Assembly: GCA_964648215.1 (NCBI GenBank) | Contig: CAZYMF010000092.1 | Span: 1 to 18,091 of the forward strand | Direction of reading: 5' to 3' | Source: CAZYMF01 sp964648215 | GTDB lineage: Bacteria > Desulfobacterota > Binatia > HRBIN30 > JACQVA1 | Length of the DNA stretch: 18,091 nt | In this document: positions 1 through 7,298 of the stretch, piece after piece | How the letters are laid out: every line of letters starts with the position of its first letter | How positions within the stretch are numbered: the stretch's first letter is position 1 | The notes under the pieces: generated by a model | What the model was told of the DNA's origin: nothing | Database searches by the model: none | What the model saw: the letters and a program-made list of their open reading frames with translations, nothing else | Made by a program: the position numbers and the translations under genes

Positions 1-338
1 ATACCGAGCTTCGCCGCGGTCAGGGCGCAGGCGGCGGTCGAGTTGACGTCACCCACCACGAGCACGAGGTCGGGCCGCTCTTGTAGCAGCACCGGCTCGA
101 AACGCCGCATGATCTCGGCGGTTTGAACGGCGTGCGACGCGGAGCCGACGCCCAGGGTCCAATCCGGCTTGGGAATCTCCAGGTCGGCGAAGAAGGCGGC
201 CGACATCGCGTCGTCGTAGTGCTGCTCGGTGTGCACGAGCACGGATCGGATACCGCCGTCCGCGTTCCGGATGGCGCGCAAGATCGGGGCAATCTTGACG
301 AAGTTGGGGCGCGCGCCGACGACACTCAGAACTTTCAT
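1..338 (-). CDS. wecB: UDP-N-acetylglucosamine 2-epimerase (non-hydrolysing), 5' part only
   Basis: The enzyme interconverts UDP-GlcNAc and UDP-ManNAc in the cytoplasm and so supplies an amino sugar for polysaccharide assembly. Only the first 112 residues are present; the gene runs off the left edge. The N-terminus reads MKVLSVVGARPNFVKIAPI, the hallmark start of the family (nucleotide-binding loop GARPNFVK). It is followed by TEQHYDDAMS (usual form TGQHYD) and VLVVGDVNSTAACAL, which matches the conserved GD-NST segment. The ATG lies 19 bases after the stop of the outer-membrane protein gene on the same strand, so it is most likely the next gene of the EPS operon. A wecB homologue is a regular member of XrtA-type EPS loci. 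The family call is firm; the role inside this polymer pathway is inferred from context. Confidence 0.93.
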   Translation of the reverse strand, partial: MKVLSVVGARPNFVKIAPILRAIRNADGGIRSVLVHTEQHYDDAMSAAFFADLEIPKPDWTLGVGSASHAVQTAEIMRRFEPVLLQERPDLVLVVGDVNSTAACALTAAKLG

Positions 339-357
339 TCCCTCGCCCGTTTCGTCC

Positions 358-1605
358 CTACAAGTTGCCTCGCCACACCGGATAGGATGCCGACACGAAG
401 ACCTGCACCAGATTTCCGTCCACCGTCCCCGCGTCGATGAACTGCGTCGTCTGGTTGGAATGCCGCCACCGGTAGCTGTAGCTCACGCCGGCCGAAAGGT
501 AGCGCCCGAGAGGGAAGGACAGCCCGGCGGTTGTCGACAGCACGCTGAACGTCGTCCCGCTGGTGTCGAAATCGCTGAAGTCGATGCCGAGCGACCCGTG
601 CAGATGCTCGAGCAGCTGAACCTCGTAGCTTCCGAAGGCCGATCGCGTCGTCGAGATGCCGGCCACACCGGCGCTCGTGGTCACCGCTTGGCTCCCCTCC
701 AGCAGCAACGACGAGTGCTCGAACCGGCGTGTCAGCGCCAGGTCGAACGTCGGCCCGGTGCTGGTCGATTGGCTGTCCCCGTTCGATTGGAGCGGTCGGT
801 TGACGAAAACACCGGCGGAAGCGCTCAACGTCCACACGGGAAGCAACCGATAGGACGCGCCGATCCCGACATTGTGACTCTCGGTGTCGGTGGCGTCGTG
901 GACGTTGAAGCGCGAGTAGCCGTAGAAAAGGCTCGTCGACGTCGTCGGGCTCCAGGTATAGCCGAGGCTCAAGGTGGCGGCGTTGGTCTGGTCGGTCCCA
1001 CCGGGATTGGAGAAGCTCTCGATACTGTTGCGGTAGGCCAGGCCTCCGCTCCAGCGCGGCGCCAGCAAGTAGCTCGCGTTCATCGTGAACGAATTCGCGA
1101 TCGCTTCGCCGCGCGGCAGCAACGTGCTCGCCTGGCTCGACGGTCCCGGCTGCGTCCCGCCCTCCGGCGCCGGCACCGTACTCGGCACGACCGACCCCGT
1201 TCGCGTTTGTCCCACGCGCGATACGCTATCGCTGGCGCTGACGGTCAAACGAGGAGAGGCGAGATAGGTTGCCGCAAGCGTGCCGCCCTGGGCCACGCCG
1301 AAGTCGTTCTGTGAGCTGTTGTGGGCGTAGAACTGACCGGTCGTGCTGCCGCCGGTCAACGTCGCCGTCAAGCGTGGTGCGCGATAGTCCAAACTCAACC
1401 CGACGTTGACCGACGTGACGTAGTCCTCCACGCGGTCCTTGGTGAAGTAGATGTTGTCGTTATACTCCTCGCTCAAGGACGCATACGGCGTAAAGACCAG
1501 TGGATTGGCCCAGCTTGGAACCGTCGCCAGCGGTCCCACCAAGGAGACCATCAAGGCGATCGCCGCTGCTCGGCCACGGCGCCCACGGCTGTTCGCGCTG
1601 CCCAC
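358..1605 (-). CDS. Outer-membrane beta-barrel protein of the XrtA-type EPS locus
   Basis: Predicted 415-residue secreted protein, probably an outer-membrane barrel. From the GTG at 1605 the N-terminus is a clear signal peptide: basic NSRGRRGR, a hydrophobic core AAAIALMVSLVGPLA, and a cleavage site near PSWA/NP. The rest is made of alternating hydrophobic and polar strands rich in S, T, Y and G, without helices or cysteines. Examples are PYASLSEEYNDNIYF, LSLGYTWSPTTSTSLFYGYSR and LSAGVSYSYRWRHSNQTTQF, and it ends in an aromatic-containing strand. The EEYNDNIYF segment after the signal peptide resembles proteins annotated as TIGR03016 in PEP-CTERM EPS loci. Start choice: the frame is open up to 1746, but the part above 1629 lies inside the deacetylase gene. 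A GTG at 1629 has no Shine-Dalgarno, whereas 1605 has GAGGGG just upstream. It may help the polymer leave the cell, but this is inferred from position. Confidence 0.8.
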   Translation of the reverse strand: MGSANSRGRRGRAAAIALMVSLVGPLATVPSWANPLVFTPYASLSEEYNDNIYFTKDRVEDYVTSVNVGLSLDYRAPRLTATLTGGSTTGQFYAHNSSQNDFGVAQGGTLAATYLASPRLTVSASDSVSRVGQTRTGSVVPSTVPAPEGGTQPGPSSQASTLLPRGEAIANSFTMNASYLLAPRWSGGLAYRNSIESFSNPGGTDQTNAATLSLGYTWSPTTSTSLFYGYSRFNVHDATDTESHNVGIGASYRLLPVWTLSASAGVFVNRPLQSNGDSQSTSTGPTFDLALTRRFEHSSLLLEGSQAVTTSAGVAGISTTRSAFGSYEVQLLEHLHGSLGIDFSDFDTSGTTFSVLSTTAGLSFPLGRYLSAGVSYSYRWRHSNQTTQFIDAGTVDGNLVQVFVSASYPVWRGNL

Positions 1606-1621
1606 CCGCCCCTCGCAGCCC

Positions 1622-2575
1622 TCAAGCACCGCTGGCGCCCATAACGGAACGGCCAGCCGCGCGCCGCTCGAATTCAAGGCCCGTGCGGGCAAACGAGCCG
1701 GCGCCCGTGAGGTCGACGTAGTCGGTGGGCGGCGCGGCCATGACAACGTCGCGGATCGGAGCGAAACGCCACTCCCGCAGCAAACGCCTCACCTTGGGCT
1801 CCGTCGAGCGTAGATTGACGTACTGCCGAAACCGGGCCCTTCCGTTCGCGGCCAGTCGTGGCTGTTCGGTGTCGAACTCCCACGGATGGACGTAGACCAT
1901 CGCCGCGGCGCGGTCCCGCGTGTTGATACGCTGAATCGAACGGCTCGTCAGCCAGTACGGGAACAGACGAAAGTACCCGCCGCCGGCGACGGGCAGATTT
2001 CGGCCCAGCATCCGCACGGTGGACGGAGGGATCTCGATGATCTCGCCCGCGCCGCAACGGATGCGGACTGGGAAACGGCTGAAACCGGGGATGCCGTAGA
2101 TGTCATGATGGATGGGAAAGATACTCGAGTCGTACTGGAAGCCCTCCTCGACCAGGATGTCGAGGGCCCACAACGTGCTCGACACGATCGAGTAGCTGGC
2201 GGCGCGGAAACCCGCGACCGGCGCTCCCAGGCAGTCCTCTAGCTGGCCCTTCCCCCGCCGCACGTCGTCGCGGAACTTTTCCGGCCCGAGCTTGTACACC
2301 AGACGATGGGCGTAGCCGTGCGAGGCCACCTCGTGTCCGCGCCGTGCGATCTCGCGCACCAGGTCGGGCCACCTCTCCGCAACCCATCCCAGGACGAAGA
2401 AGGTGGCGCGGGTGCCCTGCTCGCTCAGCAGATCCAACACACGGCGCGTGTTGCCCTCCACGCGGTGTGGCACCTGGTCCCAGCGCGCCGGTTCGAGCAC
2501 ACCGTCCATGGAGTTCGGATGGAAGTACTCTTCGACGTCGACGGTCAGAACGTTGACGACGGTCGTGGCGCTCAT
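1622..2575 (-). CDS. XrtA-locus polysaccharide deacetylase (NodB-type domain plus DUF3473-like C-terminus)
   Basis: A 317-residue deacetylase expected to remove acetyl groups from the polymer or its precursors. The NodB-type fold is seen as TVDVEEYFH (residues 11-19, catalytic Asp13), RATFFVLGWVAERWP (56-70), the metal-binding HEVASHGYAH (81-90, His86 and His90) and GFRAASYSI (122-130). The stretch YDSSIFPIHHDIYGIP (148-163) and the later GGGYFRLFPYWL and YVHPWEFD are typical of the PEP-CTERM-locus subfamily (TIGR03006) that carries a DUF3473 tail. There is no signal peptide, so it probably acts in the cytoplasm. The ATG at 2575 overlaps the kinase stop as ATGA, which indicates translational coupling; the longer open frame up to 2947 lies inside the kinase gene. 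The barrel-protein gene follows after 16 bases. Confidence 0.92.
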   Translation of the reverse strand: MSATTVVNVLTVDVEEYFHPNSMDGVLEPARWDQVPHRVEGNTRRVLDLLSEQGTRATFFVLGWVAERWPDLVREIARRGHEVASHGYAHRLVYKLGPEKFRDDVRRGKGQLEDCLGAPVAGFRAASYSIVSSTLWALDILVEEGFQYDSSIFPIHHDIYGIPGFSRFPVRIRCGAGEIIEIPPSTVRMLGRNLPVAGGGYFRLFPYWLTSRSIQRINTRDRAAAMVYVHPWEFDTEQPRLAANGRARFRQYVNLRSTEPKVRRLLREWRFAPIRDVVMAAPPTDYVDLTGAGSFARTGLEFERRAAGRSVMGASGA

Positions 2576-3474
2576 CGGCCGGCCTTGTCGGGCTTGGCGT
2601 AGCCGTACTGGCTGCCGTAGCCGTAGTAGTAGTAGTCGGACACGTTGTCGGTCACGTCGTTCAAGATTATGCCCAGGAAGCTCTCCGCCCCGAGCTCGGC
2701 GATGGCTTTCAAGACCGCCGCGCGTGGCGTCACGCCGGCACGGACCACGAGCAGGGCATGGTCCATGTATCGAGCAAGGATCATCGGATCCGCCGTGAGC
2801 AGAATCGGCGGCGCGTCGAACACGATGTGCCGCTCGGGGAACTCGGCCTTCAGCTCCGAGACGAGCCGTTGCATGCGCTCCGAACCGAGCAGCTCCGGGG
2901 CCTGGCCGGTTCGACGCCCCGCGGGCAACACCTGCAAGTTCTTGCATCCCGTGGACCGCAGACAGTCACGCCACGCGGCTTCCCCCAGCAGACACTCGGT
3001 GAGCCCCGGTCCTCCCTCCAGCCCCATGCTGGGAGCAACCGATGGATGGCGAAGATCGGCATCGACCACGAGCACGTGCGCGCCAATTCCCATCGCGAGC
3101 GCTAGAGCCAGATTGACGGCGCACAGCGTCTTGCCTTCTTGATCCAGAGCGCTGGTGACCATGAACGCTCCCGGTCCGGCCATCTCGATGTGGGTCCGGA
3201 GGACGCGGAAATGCTCGCTGAGCACGCTCTGCTGATCCGCTTCCAAGACGGGGAGAGCGCTGTCACGCCCGTTGCGGCCCGCCCCGCTTCGCCACCACGA
3301 CAGCAAGCCGGACCGGTGCCGGCGCGGTTTTCCCCTTGGCGACTGCGTCGGCGTGGCGGCGGGACCGGGGGCGCCCTCGGCGGCGGCGAGCTCCCGCTGC
3401 TTGCCGCCACTCGGCGCGGCGCGCCCCTCGGCCTCCCGCTGCGCCTTCTGCAGCGCTTCGAAGATGTCACTCAT
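2572..3474 (-). CDS. XrtA-locus tyrosine autokinase (CpsD/CapB/BY-kinase family)
   Basis: A 300-residue cytoplasmic bacterial tyrosine kinase that, by family, works with the Wzz-type protein encoded just upstream to set polymer length and trigger export. The N-terminus MSDIFEALQKAQREAE is the short helix seen in the PEP-CTERM-associated form (TIGR03018). A low-complexity basic linker (15-75) follows. The ATPase core has Walker A SALDQEGKT (108-116, Lys115), Walker A' VLVVDADLRHP (134-144) and Walker B HIVFDAPP (216-223). The C-terminus carries the autophosphorylation tail: YYYYGYGSQYGY (281-292) has seven tyrosines, followed by AKPDKAGR. Kinase and membrane adaptor are separate proteins, as in the Gram-positive arrangement, rather than fused as in Wzc. 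The ATG is preceded by AGGA; the gap to the upstream gene is 45 bases. Confidence 0.94.
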   Translation of the reverse strand: MSDIFEALQKAQREAEGRAAPSGGKQRELAAAEGAPGPAATPTQSPRGKPRRHRSGLLSWWRSGAGRNGRDSALPVLEADQQSVLSEHFRVLRTHIEMAGPGAFMVTSALDQEGKTLCAVNLALALAMGIGAHVLVVDADLRHPSVAPSMGLEGGPGLTECLLGEAAWRDCLRSTGCKNLQVLPAGRRTGQAPELLGSERMQRLVSELKAEFPERHIVFDAPPILLTADPMILARYMDHALLVVRAGVTPRAAVLKAIAELGAESFLGIILNDVTDNVSDYYYYGYGSQYGYAKPDKAGR

Positions 3475-3519
3475 TCGCTTCGGTCATCCTGCCCGTTGGT
3501 CCGCGAGCAAAGCAACTGC

Positions 3520-5031
3520 TCAAAACAGGAAGCGGGCATAATACGTCACCGCCCCCACGCCAAGGATGAGCCCGGCGGCGCTCAAGCCTATGACGCGGAC
3601 TCGGTACTGGCGTATACGCCGCAACACGTTTCGCGTCGGGATCTGAGGGATCACCGCCAGAACCGGCACCGCCTGCCCCGCCAGCTCGTCGGCCTCACGG
3701 TACGAGGTGTCGATCTGCCACAACAAGATCGGTAGACACAGTGCCAAGGCAAAGCTTCCCCCCAAGCCCGCCAGGGTCAGCAGCTGACGATTGGGGCGAG
3801 CCGGGCTTTCGGGAAAGCTCGCCGGATCGAGAATCCGGAAGCGCTCGCCCTTCTGGCGCTGCTCCAGGCTCTGCGACAGCTGCGCGTCAAGCTTCTTGTC
3901 GAGCATCGATTGGTACTGCTTCTGGATGACCCCGTAGTCGCGCGTGAGATCTTGCATCTGGCGCTCGCTCGGAAAGCTTTCCTCGATTCGCTTCTGGTAA
4001 GTCTCGATCGCGTTCTCGATCTTGTCGCTCTGCCCCTGCAGCCTGGTAATCTCGAAGCCCACCTCGCTCAATGCTCTCGCCAGCTCCGGGGGCACCAAGG
4101 GACCTGCGGGGCTCCCGGCCTCGCCTTGCTTCTTGGCCAGCTCGGCCTTCAGCTCGGCGATCTGGTGTTCAGCGCGGACGACATCGGGATGATGCTCGGT
4201 GTACCGGCTGCGAAGGTCCACCAGATCCGCTTGCAGCTGCTGCAACCTGGTTTGCGGATCCAACGCGTTGGCACCCCGCCGCGAGCCGCTGGCTACGGCC
4301 GCCTCGCGCCCCGCGGCCACCTGCCGCTCCAGAAGGACCTTGCGTTCCTTCGCCGCGGATAGCGCCAAGCTCACGGTCTGCAACTGCAGCCGCAGTCCTT
4401 CGAGCGCCTGCATGTTCGAGTCGCGCTGCTCCGGCAGCTCGCCCATGTGTGCTTGCTTGAAGGTCTGGATCTTGGCGTCCTGCTCCTCCAGGCGCCGGCG
4501 CATCTTGTCCAGCTCGTTCTTCAGAAAGTCCGTGGTGCCGGCAACGTGCTCCTCGCGGATCTTCAGATTCTCGTCGATGTACATGCCGGCCAGCCGGGCG
4601 GTAACCTGCTGGACGATGCGTGGATCGTAGCCCTCGTACGTGATCCGGAAGGCGTTGTCGCGCGGGTAAACCTGGACCAGAATCCTCTTGCGCATCGCGT
4701 TGACGACCGCCTCGTCGGGCACGCCCTTCCGGCGCAGATCGCCGAACAGGTCGAAGTCCTTGATGATCGCCTGCAGGCGCGTGCGGCTGAGCACCTCCTG
4801 GCTGAGCGCGTTCAGGCGCTCCTCGATACGGGTCGTCACCGTCGAGGCGACGAAGGATTGCGGCACGTCCTGAGGCTCGACCATGATGAGCGTTGTCGAG
4901 CTGTAGATATTCGGCAGCGAACGCACGGTCCACCACGTCAACATGGTGCCGACGACCAGGGCGCAGATCGCCACCAGACGATACCGGTAGATCGCGTTCA
5001 GGTACTCGAGCAGCGGACTCTTCACCGGCAT
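3520..5031 (-). CDS. XrtA-locus chain-length determinant protein (Wzz/PCP family)
   Basis: A 503-residue inner-membrane polysaccharide co-polymerase. The first membrane segment is at about residues 19-38 (LVAICALVVGTMLTWWTV). It is followed by the periplasmic Wzz domain (NIYSSTTLIMVEPQDVPQSFV) and a long charged, Leu/Gln-rich region, about residues 170-400, that looks coiled-coil. The proline-rich DPASFPESPARPNR (about 402-415) precedes the second membrane segment (about 417-438), as is usual for the family. A third hydrophobic segment lies at the extreme C-terminus (about 480-500) after an arginine-rich stretch. There is no Walker motif, so it needs the separate kinase encoded downstream. 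The overall form fits TIGR03007. The ATG at 5031 has AGGA at a good distance. It sits 72 bases after the export lipoprotein gene. Confidence 0.93.
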   Translation of the reverse strand: MPVKSPLLEYLNAIYRYRLVAICALVVGTMLTWWTVRSLPNIYSSTTLIMVEPQDVPQSFVASTVTTRIEERLNALSQEVLSRTRLQAIIKDFDLFGDLRRKGVPDEAVVNAMRKRILVQVYPRDNAFRITYEGYDPRIVQQVTARLAGMYIDENLKIREEHVAGTTDFLKNELDKMRRRLEEQDAKIQTFKQAHMGELPEQRDSNMQALEGLRLQLQTVSLALSAAKERKVLLERQVAAGREAAVASGSRRGANALDPQTRLQQLQADLVDLRSRYTEHHPDVVRAEHQIAELKAELAKKQGEAGSPAGPLVPPELARALSEVGFEITRLQGQSDKIENAIETYQKRIEESFPSERQMQDLTRDYGVIQKQYQSMLDKKLDAQLSQSLEQRQKGERFRILDPASFPESPARPNRQLLTLAGLGGSFALALCLPILLWQIDTSYREADELAGQAVPVLAVIPQIPTRNVLRRIRQYRVRVIGLSAAGLILGVGAVTYYARFLF

Positions 5032-5103
5032 GGGGTATCCTGCGAACCGTCGGCGGTGCTCGCCTTTGCCTTCATCGGTCGGCGCTCCACGAGCCAGCCC
5101 GCC

Positions 5104-5706
5104 TCACGGCACCACAATGGTGTCATTGGGCTCGAGACGGACGTCGGGCGAGGTGCCCCGCACGATCGCGTCGTACTCCGGGTTCAACCGAACCGACTCG
5201 CCGTGCTGGCGGATGATGCGGGTGCCGTCGCGATCGGCAAACTCCGTGAATCCTCCCGCAACCGCCAACGCCTGCAGGAAGGTCTGGTCCGGCCGCAGCT
5301 CGTAGGCGCCGGGAGAGCGAACGTTGCCGACGATGAAGAAACGATTTCCCGTGGCCGCCACGCGCACCACGACGTTGGGGTCGTCGACGAAGTGCGCCAG
5401 GCCCTTGCGGATGTTCTCGGCCAAGGCCTCGGGCGCCAGGCCCGCTGCGGCGACGTCGCCGAGCAGCGGAACGGTGATCATGCCGTCGGAGCGGACCTGA
5501 ACCGGTCCGGACAACTTGTCCTCACGCCAGACCACGATGTCCAGAGTGTCACCTGCCGCGATCTTGTAGGGAGTCGGCTCCAGGGGCGTCGGGGCCGGGC
5601 CCGGCCGGTGCTTGACCGTGCAGCCGCCGAGCAGAAGCAGCAAGGCGCACACAGCTCCGCCGATCCCCCGCCACCGGGCGCGCATCGTCCGGCGTGGTTG
5701 CGTCAT
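5104..5706 (-). CDS. Polysaccharide export lipoprotein (Wza/Poly_export family)
   Basis: A 200-residue secreted lipoprotein, the probable outer-membrane export component. The signal peptide has a basic start (RRTMRARWR), a hydrophobic core (AVCALLLLL) and lipobox LGGC with Cys29. A proline-rich linker leads to the Poly_export domain starting at YKIAAGDTLDIVVWREDKLS (47-66) and continuing with VRSDGMITVPLLGDV. An SLBB-type segment follows: FFIVGNVRSPGAYELRPDQTFLQALAVAGGFTEFA. It ends in LEPNDTIVVP, a common closing strand. It is shorter than E. coli Wza and matches the short form of PEP-CTERM loci (TIGR03027). The start at 5706 is preceded by GAGGA; Met8 is an alternative start that would still leave a signal peptide. 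It is first in the second half of the EPS cluster and is preceded by a leader with a small ORF, a hairpin and a sigma54-like promoter. Confidence 0.93.
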   Translation of the reverse strand: MTQPRRTMRARWRGIGGAVCALLLLLGGCTVKHRPGPAPTPLEPTPYKIAAGDTLDIVVWREDKLSGPVQVRSDGMITVPLLGDVAAAGLAPEALAENIRKGLAHFVDDPNVVVRVAATGNRFFIVGNVRSPGAYELRPDQTFLQALAVAGGFTEFADRDGTRIIRQHGESVRLNPEYDAIVRGTSPDVRLEPNDTIVVP

Positions 5707-5712
5707 AATTCC

Positions 5713-5757
5713 TCACCTTTCACCACCCGCCTCCAAGGCCGAGGCGAGTGGGGCCAT
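5713..5757 (-). CDS. Possible 14-codon leader peptide upstream of the export gene
   Basis: The reading frame encodes MAPLASALEAGGER followed by TGA. Its ATG at 5757 has a strong Shine-Dalgarno, AAGGAGAGG, ending six bases upstream; this is better than the one of the real gene that follows. Its stop lies at the export gene's own ribosome-binding site, and only six bases separate it from that gene's ATG. Ribosomes finishing it could restart on the main gene. What is seen is the frame and the two ribosome-binding sites. That it is translated and regulatory is inference. It could also be a chance ORF in a GC-rich leader. Confidence 0.45.
   Translation of the reverse strand: MAPLASALEAGGER
5723..5751 (-). 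promoter_or_regulatory. 11-bp RNA hairpin inside the leader peptide ORF
   Basis: In the minus-strand transcript, CCACTCGCCTC can pair with GAGGCGGGTGG across a 7-base loop (GGCCTTG). This gives eleven pairs with a single U-G wobble. The hairpin lies completely inside the 14-codon ORF and ends nine bases before the export gene's Shine-Dalgarno. No T-run follows, so it is not a simple intrinsic terminator. Confidence 0.55.
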
Positions 5758-5797
5758 TGTTCCTCTCCTTCACGTAGCGATCCGCAGGTCCGGCGTC

Positions 5798-5813
5798 TGC
5801 TAAAACGCACCCA
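5798..5813 (-). promoter_or_regulatory. Candidate sigma54 promoter of the export/chain-length/kinase operon
   Basis: The minus strand reads TGGGTGCGTTTTAGCA: GG and GC separated by exactly ten bases, flanked by T and A as in the consensus TGGCAC-N5-TTGCA. The inner positions match poorly (GTG for CAC, TA for TT). Transcription would start near 5787, about 30 bases before the leader ORF. The PrsR enhancer-binding protein encoded nearby makes a sigma54 site plausible. It is the weakest of the four sites proposed in this window. Confidence 0.4.
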
Positions 5814-5828
5814 ATCAGATCCAGCCTT

Positions 5829-5851
5829 GGTTGAGAATGAACCATTCAACC
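5829..5851. promoter_or_regulatory. 23-bp dyad upstream of the export-gene promoter, possible operator
   Basis: Outer arms GGTTGA and TCAACC enclose an inner pair CATTC/GAATG around a 3-base centre (seen on either strand, with a two-base offset between the arm pairs). It sits about 15 bp upstream of the -24 element of the proposed sigma54 promoter and is in the non-coding gap between the sugar transferase and export genes. It could bind PrsR or the Crp-like regulator; the sequence does not say which. The flanking 5852-5897 stretch contains a short A/T palindrome (GAAAACTTTTC at 5867-5877) and no clear terminator. Confidence 0.4.
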
Positions 5852-5897
5852 CATTATGGCGTCAGCGAAAACTTTTCCCCCGCCCGCTGCCGGCCAG

Positions 5898-7298
5898 CTA
5901 GCGACTCCCCCAGCCGAACATGATGATCTTGACGGTCCGGAGCAGGATGAACACGTCCATCAAAACCGAGAAATTCTTGAGATAGTAGAGGTCGTACTCG
6001 AGCTTGTCGCGGGCCTCTTCGACGGTGGCGCCATAGGGACAATTGATCTGCGCCCATCCCGTGATTCCCGGTCGCACGGCGTGACGGTGATCGTAGAACC
6101 GGATGGATTGCCGCAGGACGGCGACAAACTCGGGGCGCTCCGGGCGAGGACCGATGAAGGACATGTCGCCACGCAGGACGTTCCAGGCCTGTGGAATCTC
6201 GTCGATCCGCAGGTCACGAATCCACCGACCGACACGGGTGACCCGCGGATCATTGACCTTGGCCCACTGGGGGCCACTGGTCGATTCGGCATCCACCCGC
6301 ATGGAGCGGAACTTCCACAAGGTGAAAGGAGCTCCCTGCCTACCGGCGCGAGTCTGTCCGAACAGAACCGGCCCCCGATCCTCCAGCTTGATGATGGCGG
6401 CGACCCCGAGAGACAGCGGCGCCGCCAGCACCAGCAAAATGATGGACGCGGCAACGTCGACTACGCGCTTGACCGCGCGGGCCCCGGCGGAGCGCGTGAA
6501 GCCATGGGAGAAAATGAGCCACTGCGGGCTGAGGTCGGCAGTGAAGATTCGCCCGAGCAGGCGCTCGTAGAACGTGTGGCCATCCTCGACCTGGTACCCG
6601 GCCGCCTTGCAACGCAAAAGATCCTCGAGCGGCAAGGCCTCGCCGACGTCCGCGGTCGCCACGAGGATGCGCTTGATGCGCTGCCGTTGCGCTACTTCGA
6701 GCAACGACGAGGCGGCTACGACCGGCACCGCTCGCACCCCGGGATTCGGAGCCGCGACGGGGATGGCATCCGGCGCCCCTGCCGCCGTGACAAAGCAGGT
6801 AACCTCGTGCCCCGCTTCCTGCCGCCGCAAGATCTCCGCGGCCAGCCCGCGCGCCTCCGGGCCCGTTCCCACGATCGCGATCCGCGTGACAATGCCGTAG
6901 CGCTTCAAGAAGCGATCGATGTGCGTTCGCACCAACAAGATCAGGCCGATCGTAACCACCAGATCAACCAACAATACCGTCGGGCTGAACGTCAGCCACG
7001 GGGTGAACAGAAAGATCACCCCGCAGATCAGCGCCACCGTGCTGAACGCTCGCAGCGCCGCAGTCACCAAGTCGCGGCGCAGCTGCAGTTCGGCGAAATT
7101 GTAGAGGTCCGCGTAGTAGAAGCCGCCCAGATACAGCACTACCGTCAGGGTGAGTTGGCTCGTGAACTGACCGGCGTCGAACCAGCTGTGGCGCAGCGTC
7201 AGGTCGAGGCCGATCGCGGTGGCCAAGCTAATCAGAACGCACCCGATCTCGGTGGCAACGATGGTCACGCTGCGCGGCGAATAGTGACGGTTCGTCAC
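5898..7298 (-). CDS. Polyprenyl-phosphate sugar-1-phosphate transferase of the XrtA EPS locus (TIGR03013-like)
   Basis: A 466-residue inner-membrane enzyme that loads the first sugar phosphate onto undecaprenyl phosphate. There are four N-terminal membrane segments (about 11-31, 50-65, 78-98, 106-124). A Rossmann-like region follows, starting with RIAIVGTGPEARGLAAEIL (139-157). The catalytic bacterial sugar transferase domain begins with a fifth membrane segment (about 278-303). It then shows GPVLFGQTRAGRQG (309-322), FTLWKFRSMRVDAES (325-339), RVGRWIRDLRIDEIPQAWNVLRGDMSFIGPRPERP (355-389) and RPGITGWAQIN (409-419), with the conserved acidic residues typical of the family. Start choice: GTG at 7298 overlaps the ATPase stop as GTGA and has GGGGAG six bases upstream; the longer frame to 7394 would lie inside the ATPase gene. 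The tight overlap suggests translational coupling with the ATPase. Confidence 0.93.
   Translation of the reverse strand: MTNRHYSPRSVTIVATEIGCVLISLATAIGLDLTLRHSWFDAGQFTSQLTLTVVLYLGGFYYADLYNFAELQLRRDLVTAALRAFSTVALICGVIFLFTPWLTFSPTVLLVDLVVTIGLILLVRTHIDRFLKRYGIVTRIAIVGTGPEARGLAAEILRRQEAGHEVTCFVTAAGAPDAIPVAAPNPGVRAVPVVAASSLLEVAQRQRIKRILVATADVGEALPLEDLLRCKAAGYQVEDGHTFYERLLGRIFTADLSPQWLIFSHGFTRSAGARAVKRVVDVAASIILLVLAAPLSLGVAAIIKLEDRGPVLFGQTRAGRQGAPFTLWKFRSMRVDAESTSGPQWAKVNDPRVTRVGRWIRDLRIDEIPQAWNVLRGDMSFIGPRPERPEFVAVLRQSIRFYDHRHAVRPGITGWAQINCPYGATVEEARDKLEYDLYYLKNFSVLMDVFILLRTVKIIMFGWGSR

Noticed and set aside
229..1314. 361-codon plus-strand frame opposite the outer-membrane protein gene
   Set aside because: Arg-rich product without domains, antisense to a gene with signal peptide and barrel strands; typical of high-GC DNA.
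4447..5901. 484-codon plus-strand frame across the chain-length and export genes
   Set aside because: Runs antisense through two well-supported genes and the gap between them; His/Arg/Asp-rich with no motif.
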